The notes below the pieces were generated by a model that ran no database searches, was not told the origin of the DNA, and saw only the letters and a list, made by a program, of their open reading frames with translations. Position numbers and translations under genes: made by a program. DNA of 64,000 nucleotides from Microcoleus sp036705565. GTDB lineage: Bacteria; Cyanobacteriota; Cyanobacteriia; Cyanobacteriales; Microcoleaceae. This document shows, piece after piece, positions 18,895 to 26,499 of this stretch. The stretch lies in the NCBI GenBank assembly GCA_036705565.1, contig JAUBUY010000038.1; one strand, written 5' to 3'. Numbering within the stretch: position 1 is the stretch's first letter; every line of letters starts with the position of its first letter.

Positions 18895-19254
18895 TTAATT
18901 GTGTCTGCAAATGTCTTTTAATTGGCTCTGAAAATCAGCAATCTGAGCAGCATTTATTGTATCAGAAGGCGACGACGATATTTTAAATTGCCTACAAAGC
19001 TGAGAGCGCAATTTTTCATCAATCTCCAGAATATTGCCTTGGGAAGCGACGTTTTTTTGCAACAAAATTGCGATTTCCCTTTCCAGTTGGCGATTTCCTT
19101 GCTGAAAGAAGTCTTGAGAGTTAGAACGAAACAAACCGCTATTGACTTGCTGAATTTGGCTAGGTGTCAGCGATTGAGCCGAGACAGCAGCCGGAAATCC
19201 CAAAGATGCTGCTAGCCACCAGCTAGAAATTATCTGTTTGAGAATGCTGTTCAT
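18895..19254 (-). CDS. Hypothetical exported protein
   Basis: 119 residues with a clear signal peptide (IISSWWLAASLGFPAAVSAQS, cleavage after AxA near residue 26). The mature part is Gln/Asn-rich and helical with two cysteines (SQLCRQF and KDICRHN) that could form a disulfide. Function unknown. It overlaps the preceding small gene by about 30 bases, which suggests translational coupling. Confidence 0.65.
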   Translation of the reverse strand: MNSILKQIISSWWLAASLGFPAAVSAQSLTPSQIQQVNSGLFRSNSQDFFQQGNRQLEREIAILLQKNVASQGNILEIDEKLRSQLCRQFKISSSPSDTINAAQIADFQSQLKDICRHN

Positions 19255-19405
19255 CACTGTCGGGAGGATTTTGTACCTCAGTTGGTTTCTCGTTTTCTGA
19301 CTCGCTTGCTAATTCATCTTCTCGTTCAAGTTTTTCTTGCCACTCGACAAGCTGCTGAAAAAGTTTCGGGTTAATTTCAAATACGGGTTTGTTGGTTTCT
19401 GACAT
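19223..19405 (-). CDS. Small acidic hypothetical protein
   Basis: 60 residues beginning MSETNKPVFEINPKLFQQL. The start at 19405 is preferred over the ATG at 19420 because a good Shine-Dalgarno sequence, AGGAG, lies 7 bases before it. Highly charged, acidic C terminus (ESENEKPTEVQNPPDSDEQH), no membrane segment. The 3' end overlaps the start of the exported protein gene downstream, so both are probably one transcript. Function unknown. Confidence 0.6.
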   Translation of the reverse strand: MSETNKPVFEINPKLFQQLVEWQEKLEREDELASESENEKPTEVQNPPDSDEQHSQTDNF

Positions 19406-19577
19406 ATTTACTCCTAACATTTATTACATTTAACTGGTTTCCGAACTCTGCCTGCGAACCGCTGTCCAGAGAATATGCCTCGTTTTTTCAACAGGAAAAG
19501 TGGAGGCATATCCTCCGGATATGCGTAACCAGGCAGAGCTTGGCAACGAGTAGAAAAACAAGTATGTCGATCGGAAG

Positions 19578-19994
19578 TTACGCTCCCACCTTCAGCAGCG
19601 ACATAATTATGCCTGTTAATGAACCACCAAGCAAAGCTAAAGTAGCTAAGGTACTAATGCCAAATCCTGCCGCTCTTTTTTCGGCAGCTTGATAGTAACC
19701 CCAAGCAAACAAAATACGTCCAATTATCCAAACTGCGCCGATACCGGCGGCCCAAATTGGGCTGATAAATTGCGAGAACAGCCACAGCGAGGGCAAAAAT
19801 AGAATCATTTGCTCTAAGGTATTTTGCTGAACTCGCACCACTCGCTCAAAGTCTGGGTTTCCTGTCATCTGCGGGGGAGAAACTTTATATTTGAATCTAG
19901 CTCTGCCGACGTTGATGGTAACAACGAAGTAGAGAATTAATGCTGAAACAGTAATTAGACTAGGCCAAAGTGTGGCGTTTGCTTCTGCGAGCAT
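19578..19994 (-). CDS. MAPEG-family membrane protein
   Basis: 138 residues with four hydrophobic segments (about 10-28, 62-80, 82-98, 113-134). The conserved ERVVRVQQNTLEQMILFLPSL fits the MAPEG signature between the first two helices. MAPEG proteins are membrane-bound enzymes of eicosanoid or glutathione metabolism in animals; the bacterial members are poorly characterised. Monocistronic; a MITE begins about 25 bases upstream of its start. Confidence 0.85.
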   Translation of the reverse strand: MLAEANATLWPSLITVSALILYFVVTINVGRARFKYKVSPPQMTGNPDFERVVRVQQNTLEQMILFLPSLWLFSQFISPIWAAGIGAVWIIGRILFAWGYYQAAEKRAAGFGISTLATLALLGGSLTGIIMSLLKVGA

Positions 19995-20020
19995 GATTCG
20001 GTATTATTGGGGTGGACTAT

Positions 20021-20154
20021 ATATAGCAATCCTCGCATCGTTTGTGTAATTATTGTAGGGGGCAAACCCCCCGTGGTTGCCCCATGAGGCCGAGGTAAGC
20101 AAAGAAAGGCATTACCCCTACATCTTTTTACGACTCCTGCAAGGATTGGTATAT
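20021..20154. repeat. MITE family 4, copy 1
   Basis: Terminal inverted repeats ATATAGCAATCCTCGCA and the complement of TGCAAGGATTGGTATAT, with TTTTACGACTCCTG near the right end and an inner TGTAGGGGGCAAA...CCCCTACA hairpin. A second copy with the same ends lies at 53261-53365. Confidence 0.75.
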
Positions 20155-20164
20155 CTTGATTATA

Positions 20165-20329
20165 AATCAATTATTGCCGATCGCGTTATTCATCGCCATC
20201 CCGTCATTCAAGGCAGGGGATTTGATGCAACTGCTGGGTATTAGTGGCGCGACAATTGCTTTCGGATTCTGGGACATCCTCGAAAACTTGCTGGCTGGGA
20301 TTTTGATTCTTTTGCTCGCACCTGCATAG
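20165..20329 (+). pseudogene. Remnant of an MscS-type mechanosensitive channel gene
   Basis: A 54-codon open stretch ending in TAG at 20327 encodes LLGISGATIAFGFWDILENL and LAGILILLLAP, which is the TM3 region of the small-conductance mechanosensitive channel family. Neither the upstream membrane helices nor the downstream beta and C-terminal domains are present. No start or ribosome binding site. The remnant starts right after MITE copy 1, so the element may mark one deletion edge (inference). Confidence 0.65.
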
Positions 20330-20394
20330 GGATACCAGCCCCCGACTCTTGTCGTGAGTAGCCCAAATTTTAGACTTTTGTTCAACCTCCCAGA

Positions 20395-20468
20395 TTCCTC
20401 AGTGTAGTCAATCTAAAATCTAAAATCTGTGGAGTAAATTTAAAATCTAAAATCTAAAATCTAAAATC
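20395..20468. repeat. TCTAAAA heptamer arrays
   Basis: Two blocks of TCTAAAA units upstream of the DUF389 gene, like those before trpB, rnc and the TPR gene. Confidence 0.8.
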
Positions 20469-20505
20469 GTGTGACGGATACAAGCCCCGACTTAAGGAGA
20501 TTATT

Positions 20506-21513
20506 TTGCTCAACAATATTCGAGACAGTCTTAAATATTTCACTAGGAGCAGGATTCCTCGAGAGCATCTAAAGCAAATACGAGTTGACTTGTTGGAAGA
20601 ATCAACCCTAAATATTAACTATCTTGTCTTAATTCTCGGTTCCTGTATAATTGCCACCTTTGGACTGCTTTCCAACAGTGCAGCCGTCATTATCGGTGCT
20701 ATGATCGTTGCGCCTCTGATGTTGCCAATCCGAGGGTTAGCATTTGGAGCGGTAGAAGGTAACGTTATCATCTTCCGCAAAGGTTTAGTTGCATTAGCAG
20801 TCGGGACGGTGCTAGCAATTTTTTTAGCTTGTTTTCTGGGCGCTTTGGTACAAATTCCCGACTTTGGAAGCGAAGTTTTAGCTCGTTCTAAACCTACATT
20901 ACTAGACTTGGGAATTGCGATCGCCGCTGGGGGAATCAGTGGCTATGCAAAAGTTCAGCCCAAAGTTTCTGCTACTCTGGCGGGAACGGCGATCGCCGTG
21001 GCTCTGATGCCACCAATTTGTGTTATAGGTTTAGGCTTATCTCAAGCTAATTGGTCGCTCAGCCTGGGAGCAAGCCTCCTGTATCTTACTAATTTGCTGG
21101 GAATTACTCTCTCCTGTATGCTAACCTTTTTGATGGCCGGCTACACCCCCCTGCATCGGGCCCGTAAAGCCATCTTTTGGGCGCTAGCATTGACGGCTAT
21201 ACTTGTAATTCCTCTGGGCGTGAGTTTTGCGGAATTGATCGAGCAAGCGCAACTTGAAGCTAGTCTGAAGCGGGCGTTGCTTAACCGAACTATTACTTTT
21301 CAACGGGTGGAACTGATTGCAACTGATACTAACTGGTTGACGAAACCGCCGGAAGTGCGTCTGATTGTTCGCAGCAGCGAAGCTTTGACACCCAAACAAG
21401 TCCAGCTTTTAGAAGCATTTGTCGAAAAAGAAATGGGTCAACCATTTACCTTAATTTTTCAAGTGAGTCAAGTTGAAGAAGTGCGGCGATCGACGCTGAA
21501 TAAGTCCCGCTAA
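20506..21513 (+). CDS. DUF389 (TIGR00341-type) membrane protein
   Basis: 335 residues. Begins at TTG, chosen because AAGGAGA lies 6 bases before it and no ATG fits. The region about 40-235 has six hydrophobic segments and carries the family's GLLSNSAAVIIGAMIVAPLM and GTAIAVALMPPICVIGLG motifs; a soluble C-terminal domain of about 90 residues follows. DUF389 proteins are predicted inner-membrane proteins of unknown transport role. The Na+/H+ antiporter gene starts 35 bases downstream, so the two are likely cotranscribed and may share a role in ion balance. Confidence 0.88.
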   Translation: MLNNIRDSLKYFTRSRIPREHLKQIRVDLLEESTLNINYLVLILGSCIIATFGLLSNSAAVIIGAMIVAPLMLPIRGLAFGAVEGNVIIFRKGLVALAVGTVLAIFLACFLGALVQIPDFGSEVLARSKPTLLDLGIAIAAGGISGYAKVQPKVSATLAGTAIAVALMPPICVIGLGLSQANWSLSLGASLLYLTNLLGITLSCMLTFLMAGYTPLHRARKAIFWALALTAILVIPLGVSFAELIEQAQLEASLKRALLNRTITFQRVELIATDTNWLTKPPEVRLIVRSSEALTPKQVQLLEAFVEKEMGQPFTLIFQVSQVEEVRRSTLNKSR

Positions 21514-21547
21514 AAACCGAATCCTTAACTATTTTATTCCTAATTAT

Positions 21548-23125
21548 ATGACCCCAGAAGCTGTAATTAACCAAGTGACTATAGAGGGCAATCTGAAGCA
21601 ATTTCTCTTAGTGCTATTAGTTTCCTTAAGTGTGGCGGTGCTGCCGCAAATATGGGGCTGGTTGCGCCAAATTCCCTACACGCTGCTTTTAGTAATTGTT
21701 GGGTTGGGTTTGGCTTTTATAGATGTGCGATTGGTGTCGCTATCGCCAAAACTGATTCTGTTGATTTTTTTGCCGCCTCTGTTGTTTGAAGCTGCTTGGA
21801 ACCTGGAATGGCCTAAACTCAAGCGGGATTTAGTGCCGATCGCTCTTTATGCGGTTGTGGGTGTTGTTATTTCCGTTGCTGGCGTGGCTTTTGCTCTCAA
21901 CCAAATAGCGGGAGTTTCTTTAGCGATCGCCCTGTTGGTAGGAGCTAGTATATCTGCTACAGATCCTGTTTCAGTTATTGCCTTGTTCCGGGAACTGGGA
22001 GTTGAAAAACGCCTAGCTTTGCTGGTGGAGGGAGAGAGTTTATTTAATGATGGCATTGCTATTGTTGCCTTTAGTTTTTTGGTGGGATTCTCTCTAGGGA
22101 CTGATGAAGTTGGCATCCCAATTCTGATTGCGCGTTTCTTAGCTTTTGTGGGAATTGGGGTGGTTGTCGGCAGTTTAATCGGTTTTGGAGTTTCTTATCT
22201 GACTCAACCATTTGATTTACCTTTGGTGGAGCAATCGTTAACCTTAGTTTCAGCCTACGGCACTTATATAATTGTGGAGGAATTGGGTGGTTCTGGGGTG
22301 ATTGGTGTGGTGGTGATGGGCTTGATATTTGGAAACTTCGGCTCTCGTATCGGTATGCAGCCCAGTACCAGACTTGCGGTGACACAATTTTGGAATTTTT
22401 TGGCGTTTTTTGTAAATTCGATCATGTTCCTGCTGATTGGCGATCAGATGAGGTTTGCTGATTTGGGAACGAATTTAGGAGTGATTGGCATAACTGTAGT
22501 GGCGATGTTTGTGACGCGAGCGATCGCTATTTTTGGTTTAGGATGGTTGAGCAATTGGTTAGGACACTCTGAAATTTCATTGCCCGATCAAACTGTAATT
22601 TGGTGGGGAGGATTGCGGGGTTCTGTCTCGATTGCTTTAGCTTTGAGCGTACCCCATGTTCTGCCCGATCGACCAAAAATTATTGCGATCGTGTTTGGTG
22701 TAGTTTTATTTACGCTGCTAGTACAAGGTTTAACCACCAAGGCGCTGCTGGAAAAACTGGGCTTGTTGAACAACCAGGAGTTGCGCCAGGAGTATCTGGA
22801 GGCGATCGCCCAACGTGTTGCTCTCAATCGGGTTCTCAAGCATCTATCTGAAGTATCGGGCGATCGTAAAATCGAGCCTGAGTTTTCCAATCATCTCGTG
22901 AGTCAGCTTCAAGAAAAATTAAACTTGCTGCAAGCAGGAATCAATCAAATGTACGATCGATCTCCTGAACTGCGGCAGATGACTATCGACAAACTCGAAG
23001 GGGATTTGGAGGCAATAGAGGCTGATACTTATGCTGAATTTGTGCGATCGGGTCAATTGAAGGAGCTGCCTGTTTCTGTGTTGCAGCAATGTTTTAAAGA
23101 GCGGAATGAGACAATTGTTTCTTAA
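21548..23125 (+). CDS. Na+/H+ antiporter (CPA1/NhaP-like)
   Basis: 525 residues with about 12 membrane segments over residues 15-410 and a cytoplasmic tail of about 110 residues. Signature motifs are SATDPVSVIALF and VEGESLFNDGIAIV, which carry the ion-binding acidic residues of the CPA1 family, and WWGGLRGSVSIALALS in the penultimate helix. Exchanges sodium (or potassium) for protons at the membrane. Second gene of a probable two-gene unit with the DUF389 protein. Confidence 0.93.
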   Translation: MTPEAVINQVTIEGNLKQFLLVLLVSLSVAVLPQIWGWLRQIPYTLLLVIVGLGLAFIDVRLVSLSPKLILLIFLPPLLFEAAWNLEWPKLKRDLVPIALYAVVGVVISVAGVAFALNQIAGVSLAIALLVGASISATDPVSVIALFRELGVEKRLALLVEGESLFNDGIAIVAFSFLVGFSLGTDEVGIPILIARFLAFVGIGVVVGSLIGFGVSYLTQPFDLPLVEQSLTLVSAYGTYIIVEELGGSGVIGVVVMGLIFGNFGSRIGMQPSTRLAVTQFWNFLAFFVNSIMFLLIGDQMRFADLGTNLGVIGITVVAMFVTRAIAIFGLGWLSNWLGHSEISLPDQTVIWWGGLRGSVSIALALSVPHVLPDRPKIIAIVFGVVLFTLLVQGLTTKALLEKLGLLNNQELRQEYLEAIAQRVALNRVLKHLSEVSGDRKIEPEFSNHLVSQLQEKLNLLQAGINQMYDRSPELRQMTIDKLEGDLEAIEADTYAEFVRSGQLKELPVSVLQQCFKERNETIVS

Positions 23126-23265
23126 AGCGAATTCGGTTGCAGGATAAACAGAAATAAGTTGTAAGCTGAAGTGCATTTAAATTGTTGTATAGTCAAATTT
23201 AAGAAAAGTCTTGTGGGTGGGCCATAAAGCCTGCCCAAAAATACAATTTAGATGCCCAACAGCTT

Positions 23266-23394
23266 AGGAATGAGAATTAAATAACTTCCACAAGTTTGTG
23301 TGTGGGATGGGCTCTTATAGCCCGTCCACTCATGACGGGCTATAAGAGCCCATCCCACAATAACAATTAAAATTGTAAGTTATTTAATTCGCGA
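23266..23394. repeat. MITE family 1, copy C
   Basis: Same arms as copies A, B and D. The inner stem (GGGATGGGCTCTTATAGCCCGTC and its complement) is a nearly perfect palindrome of about 60 bp. Confidence 0.85.
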
Positions 23395-23500
23395 GCCTTA
23401 CTATAACGAGGACGGGTTTTGGGCTTTCGACAGAAAGTATTGTTGGCAATCAAAAACAGTCCGAATTGTTGAGGGGCGGACATGGTATAATTCCTGATAT

Positions 23501-23569
23501 TGTAGGGTGCGTCAGCCTCATAAATTTTTACAGTTATGTCAAAAATTGATCGAGCTGACGCACCCTACG
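23501..23569. repeat. Inverted repeat TGTAGGGTGCGTCAG
   Basis: Fifteen-base perfect arms separated by about 38 bases, resembling a small non-autonomous element. Confidence 0.75.
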
Positions 23570-23652
23570 AGAATTTGAATATGAGCTAGATCATAGAAAG
23601 ATTAGGCAGAATTGGGTAAACTGAGATTAAGGTTACATAGGAGGTCAATTTA

Positions 23653-24432
23653 ATGACCAATACTGCTCTCAATTTTAAGACTGCACCCGGACATGAAGTT
23701 CTGGCCGCGGCGGGTAAGAAAATGTTGAGGCCGGGGGGGAAACTTGCTACGGAACAGTTATTTGAATGGGCGGATTTTCAGCCTGGGGAGACTGTTTTGG
23801 AGTTGGCTGCTAGTTTTGGATATAGTTCGATCGCCCTTGTTGAACGTTTTGGCGTAAAAGTAGTGGGAGTTGAGAAAAATCCCGACAGTGTGGCCCGCGC
23901 TCGTGCTAATGTTGCAGCAGCCGGTTTGAGCGATCGAGTGGAAATTGTGGAAGGAGATATTTTTCACTTGGATCGGATTTCCCAACAGTTTGATTGGGTA
24001 TTGGCTGAAGCTATTCTGACAATGCAGTCACCGTCGGGGAAAGCTAAAATTGTATCGGGAATTTGCGATCGTTTAAAACCAGGCGGCAAGTTTCTCTCTC
24101 ACGAACTTTTAGCTAGAAACCGAGAATCAGAAATTCAAAAAGCTTTATCAGAAGTGACTCGGGCTAATTCAACGCCTTTGTCTGAGTCGGGCTGGATTGC
24201 TGCTTACCAAAAGGCGGGTTTGCAAGTAGAAAAGTGTCAAACCGGGGCGATGGGACTCCTAAATTTGTCGCGAATGCTGCAAGATGAAGGGTTTGTGGGT
24301 ACTGTGCGGATTGTGTGGAATATTTTAAGTCGATCGCAAATTCGCGATCGTATCTTAGCAATGCGTCGAGTTTTCCAGCATTACCAACAGGATCTAGGCT
24401 ACATCGTTATCTCTGCCAAAAAACAATCTTAA
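23653..24432 (+). CDS. Class I SAM-dependent methyltransferase
   Basis: 259 residues with a strong ribosome binding site (AGGAGGT, 7 bases upstream). The SAM-binding motif I is VLELAASFGYSSIALVE, motif II GVEKNPDSVARARAN, and motif post II VEIVEGDIFHL. The protein starts with a short segment containing GHEVLAAAGKKMLRPGG, reminiscent of methyltransferases acting on small molecules. Substrate not predictable. Followed by a 68-bp tandem repeat and a cupin on the same strand. Confidence 0.85.
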   Translation: MTNTALNFKTAPGHEVLAAAGKKMLRPGGKLATEQLFEWADFQPGETVLELAASFGYSSIALVERFGVKVVGVEKNPDSVARARANVAAAGLSDRVEIVEGDIFHLDRISQQFDWVLAEAILTMQSPSGKAKIVSGICDRLKPGGKFLSHELLARNRESEIQKALSEVTRANSTPLSESGWIAAYQKAGLQVEKCQTGAMGLLNLSRMLQDEGFVGTVRIVWNILSRSQIRDRILAMRRVFQHYQQDLGYIVISAKKQS

Positions 24433-24660
24433 CCGACTCAATCGATTTTCGATTTTCGATTTTTGATTTTCGATTGAAGAAAGTGAAGCCACTGATAAAT
24501 CCGGGGGTTCATGACCAAATTAATCGATTTTTGATTTTCGATTGAAGAAAGTGAAGCCACTGATAAATCCGGGGGTTCATGACCAAATTAATCGATTTTC
24601 GATTTTCAATTGAAGAAAGTGAAGCCACTGATAAATTCGAGACTTGTGACCAAATTAATT
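24431..24660. repeat. Three tandem copies of a 68-bp repeat
   Basis: The unit GAAGAAAGTGAAGCCACTGA continuing through ATAAATCCGGGGGTTCATGA and TCGATTTTCGATTTT starts at 24476, 24544 and 24612, an exact period of 68; the third unit has diverged at its end. It fills the spacer between the methyltransferase and the cupin. Confidence 0.9.
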
Positions 24661-24674
24661 AATTGTCAAAAACT

Positions 24675-25010
24675 ATGACTACTACTCTTTTACCGCTACA
24701 ATCTTCAGCAATCCAACTCCGAGACGCAATTGAATATCCCGCCGCCGGAGTGCTTAACAAAATTTTAGTCAAAGACAAAAATTGTCAGTACAGTTTATTT
24801 TGTCTGGCTGCAGGAACGGAAATTTCGGAACACTCTTCGGCAAGGAATGCCACAGTTAATGTCATCGAAGGAAAGGGTATTTTGACTCTTGAAGGCAAGG
24901 ATATTGTTTTGGAACCGGGGGTATTTGTCTTCATGCCCGGTAAAGCTCTTCACGCTTTGAAAGCCGAAGAAAATTTGGCGTTTATTTTGACACTTTCCGA
25001 GGCTCATTAA
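24675..25010 (+). CDS. Cupin-domain protein
   Basis: 111 residues from the ATG at 24675 (an in-frame TTG at 24663 is less likely). A single small beta-barrel: residues about 40-105 include AAGTEISEHSSARNATVNVIEGKG, with His and Glu in cupin motif 1, and PGVFVFMPGKALHAL in motif 2. Usually such proteins bind a metal and a small ligand; substrate unknown. The downstream neighbour, convergent, is a Crp-family regulator. Confidence 0.85.
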   Translation: MTTTLLPLQSSAIQLRDAIEYPAAGVLNKILVKDKNCQYSLFCLAAGTEISEHSSARNATVNVIEGKGILTLEGKDIVLEPGVFVFMPGKALHALKAEENLAFILTLSEAH

Positions 25011-25026
25011 TTTCTGCAATATTGCT

Positions 25027-25217
25027 TGGGGGGCGGGTTTTATACTTGCCTAAAATCAATAATCTCATCAACCCGCCCCGATTCACAGTAGGGGCGGGTT
25101 TTACCAACCATAATTGCCTAAAATCAATAATCTCATAAACCCGCCCGATTCACAGATTGTCGGGGGCGGGTTTATGTAGATAGTGAGTTGCAGTCAAATA
25201 TTGTTTGTGAAACCCGC
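25027..25217. repeat. Three GGGCGGGTTT inverted repeats in series
   Basis: Each hairpin has GGGCGGGTTT and AAACCCGCCC arms around AAAATCAATAATCTCAT-type loops. They fill the space between the convergent cupin and Crp-family genes. Confidence 0.8.
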
Positions 25218-25242
25218 ACTACAAGAATTGGGATTTTAACAT

Positions 25243-25944
25243 TTAGTCTATTTCTTCTCCAGAGGCGGTATCCTCCAATTTTTCCCAATCCAATACAATA
25301 ATTTTACCGCCTCGACTGTAGGAGACAAACGGCTTGAGTTTCTTAAATAACCGCACGCATTCTTCGTAGGTAATTCCAATGCTGCGAGCGATTTGATAGT
25401 AGGGAAAACGTTTTTCTAAACATACACTATTATCAGCAAGCTTCGTACCTTGCTCGACGCCAAAGTAATGAATAAATCGGGCTAGTCGCACGATCGCCCT
25501 TTCCGACACCAACCCGTGCACAGTCTCGTGCAGTTGCTGCAACCGCTGATTAAAAACCGCCAATATTCGCAAAGCAATCTCAGGATTTTCCCGAATAGCT
25601 GCTAGCAAAAATTCCCGTTCTGTGGTAAGAACTTGCACATCAGTTTCTGCAGTCACCGTTGCGGGGGCAATGCCGTTGCCTAGCAAAGCAGGTGCAGCAA
25701 AAATATCTCCCTGAAACAAAGTGCGGAGAATTGTTTCTTTGCCCGCCGTCGCTGTTTTTGCAACCCGTAGAGAACCGCTCAAAAGAGTGTATAATTTTTC
25801 GGGGATGCGATCGCCCTCATACATCACAACTTCTCCCTGTCGGTAAGTGCGAATTGCTGTATGTTCTTGCAATCGCTCTAATTCAGTTTGGTTTAAGCTG
25901 GTAAATATTCCAATTTTAGCCAGTTGCTCAACAGTTGATTTCAT
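25243..25944 (-). CDS. Crp/Fnr-family transcriptional regulator
   Basis: 233 residues. The N-terminal cyclic-nucleotide-binding fold covers about 10-125 (FTSLNQTELERLQEHTAIRT, then GEVVMYEGD), then a dimer helix, and a C-terminal winged-helix at about 165-220 (YYQIARSIGITYEECVRLFK). No FNR-type cysteine cluster is present. It diverges from the nuclease/thiG genes with 45 bases between the two starts, so it could control them (inference from position only). Confidence 0.88.
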   Translation of the reverse strand: MKSTVEQLAKIGIFTSLNQTELERLQEHTAIRTYRQGEVVMYEGDRIPEKLYTLLSGSLRVAKTATAGKETILRTLFQGDIFAAPALLGNGIAPATVTAETDVQVLTTEREFLLAAIRENPEIALRILAVFNQRLQQLHETVHGLVSERAIVRLARFIHYFGVEQGTKLADNSVCLEKRFPYYQIARSIGITYEECVRLFKKLKPFVSYSRGGKIIVLDWEKLEDTASGEEID

Positions 25945-25989
25945 ACTTTTAACTCTACCCGCTCGGAGTCTATTTACAGTATAATAACG

Positions 25990-26499
25990 GTGAATTCAGA
26001 ATATATCGAAACAAGCAGAGCCATCTACGAAAATGCAGAACCAGAATATCGGCGATATTATTTTGATGAGATAGCTGGCGGATTTGTGCTAATTCACCAA
26101 CAACATAATCTTAATAATTCGGAAATCTTTATTGCTGAAGTTTTGGCTAAAATAGGGAAGAGAGTTAGAATGTTGAGCGAGCAAGCAGCAGAGGGTGTCA
26201 GAACGCCAGATGCTGAGATAGACGGTGAGATTTGCGAATTTAAGGAGTTGACAGAACAGACTCAAAACATCAGAGACCGAGTGCAAGAAGGCATCAGTAG
26301 AGCAAAAAAACAAGGTGCAGTAACGGTTATTTTTCACGTAAACCGAAAGAGTTACGAGTTTTGGAAGGTAAACGACGGCATCAGAAAAGCTTTTTATTGG
26401 GACGACACACAACGGATTCAGAGCATTATATTAGTATTCAATAGCGAAGAATCTCAAGAAATTACTAGGGAGGAATGGGAAAATGGAAGACGTTTTTAA
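25990..26499 (+). CDS. Putative PD-(D/E)XK nuclease like the C-terminal tRNase domain of CdiA
   Basis: 169 residues, GTG start, no clear ribosome binding site. The middle carries a PD-(D/E)XK-type core: Glu50 in IFIAEVLAKIG, Asp74 in RTPDAEID, and Glu83-x-Lys85 in ICEFKEL, then a helix with IRDRVQEGISRAKKQGA. This layout matches, as far as I can tell by eye, the tRNase domain at the C terminus of contact-dependent-inhibition protein CdiA, here as a stand-alone protein without a secretion domain. Its 3' end overlaps the next gene by 17 bases, as in toxin-immunity pairs. Real homology and activity are inferences. Confidence 0.55.
   Translation: MNSEYIETSRAIYENAEPEYRRYYFDEIAGGFVLIHQQHNLNNSEIFIAEVLAKIGKRVRMLSEQAAEGVRTPDAEIDGEICEFKELTEQTQNIRDRVQEGISRAKKQGAVTVIFHVNRKSYEFWKVNDGIRKAFYWDDTQRIQSIILVFNSEESQEITREEWENGRRF
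26466..26473 (+). promoter_or_regulatory. Ribosome binding site of the thiG fusion frame
   Basis: AGGGAGG lies 9 bases before the ATG at 26483 and within the nuclease gene. No comparable site precedes the internal ATG at 26708 at which a normal ThiG would start. Confidence 0.7.

Larger units (their letters stand above)
23126..23652. other. Intergenic region with MITE copy C and a second hairpin
   Basis: No gene. Holds MITE family 1 copy C and a long inverted repeat, TGTAGGGTGCGTCAG paired with CTGACGCACCCTACG (23501-23569). The ribosome binding site AGGAGGT of the methyltransferase gene is at 23639-23645. Confidence 0.65.

Noticed and set aside
20167..20385. 72-codon minus-strand frame
   Set aside because: Antisense to the MscS remnant, which shows clear family sequence on the plus strand.
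24476..24660. 68-bp repeats considered as a CRISPR array
   Set aside because: The whole 68-bp unit is repeated with no unique spacers.
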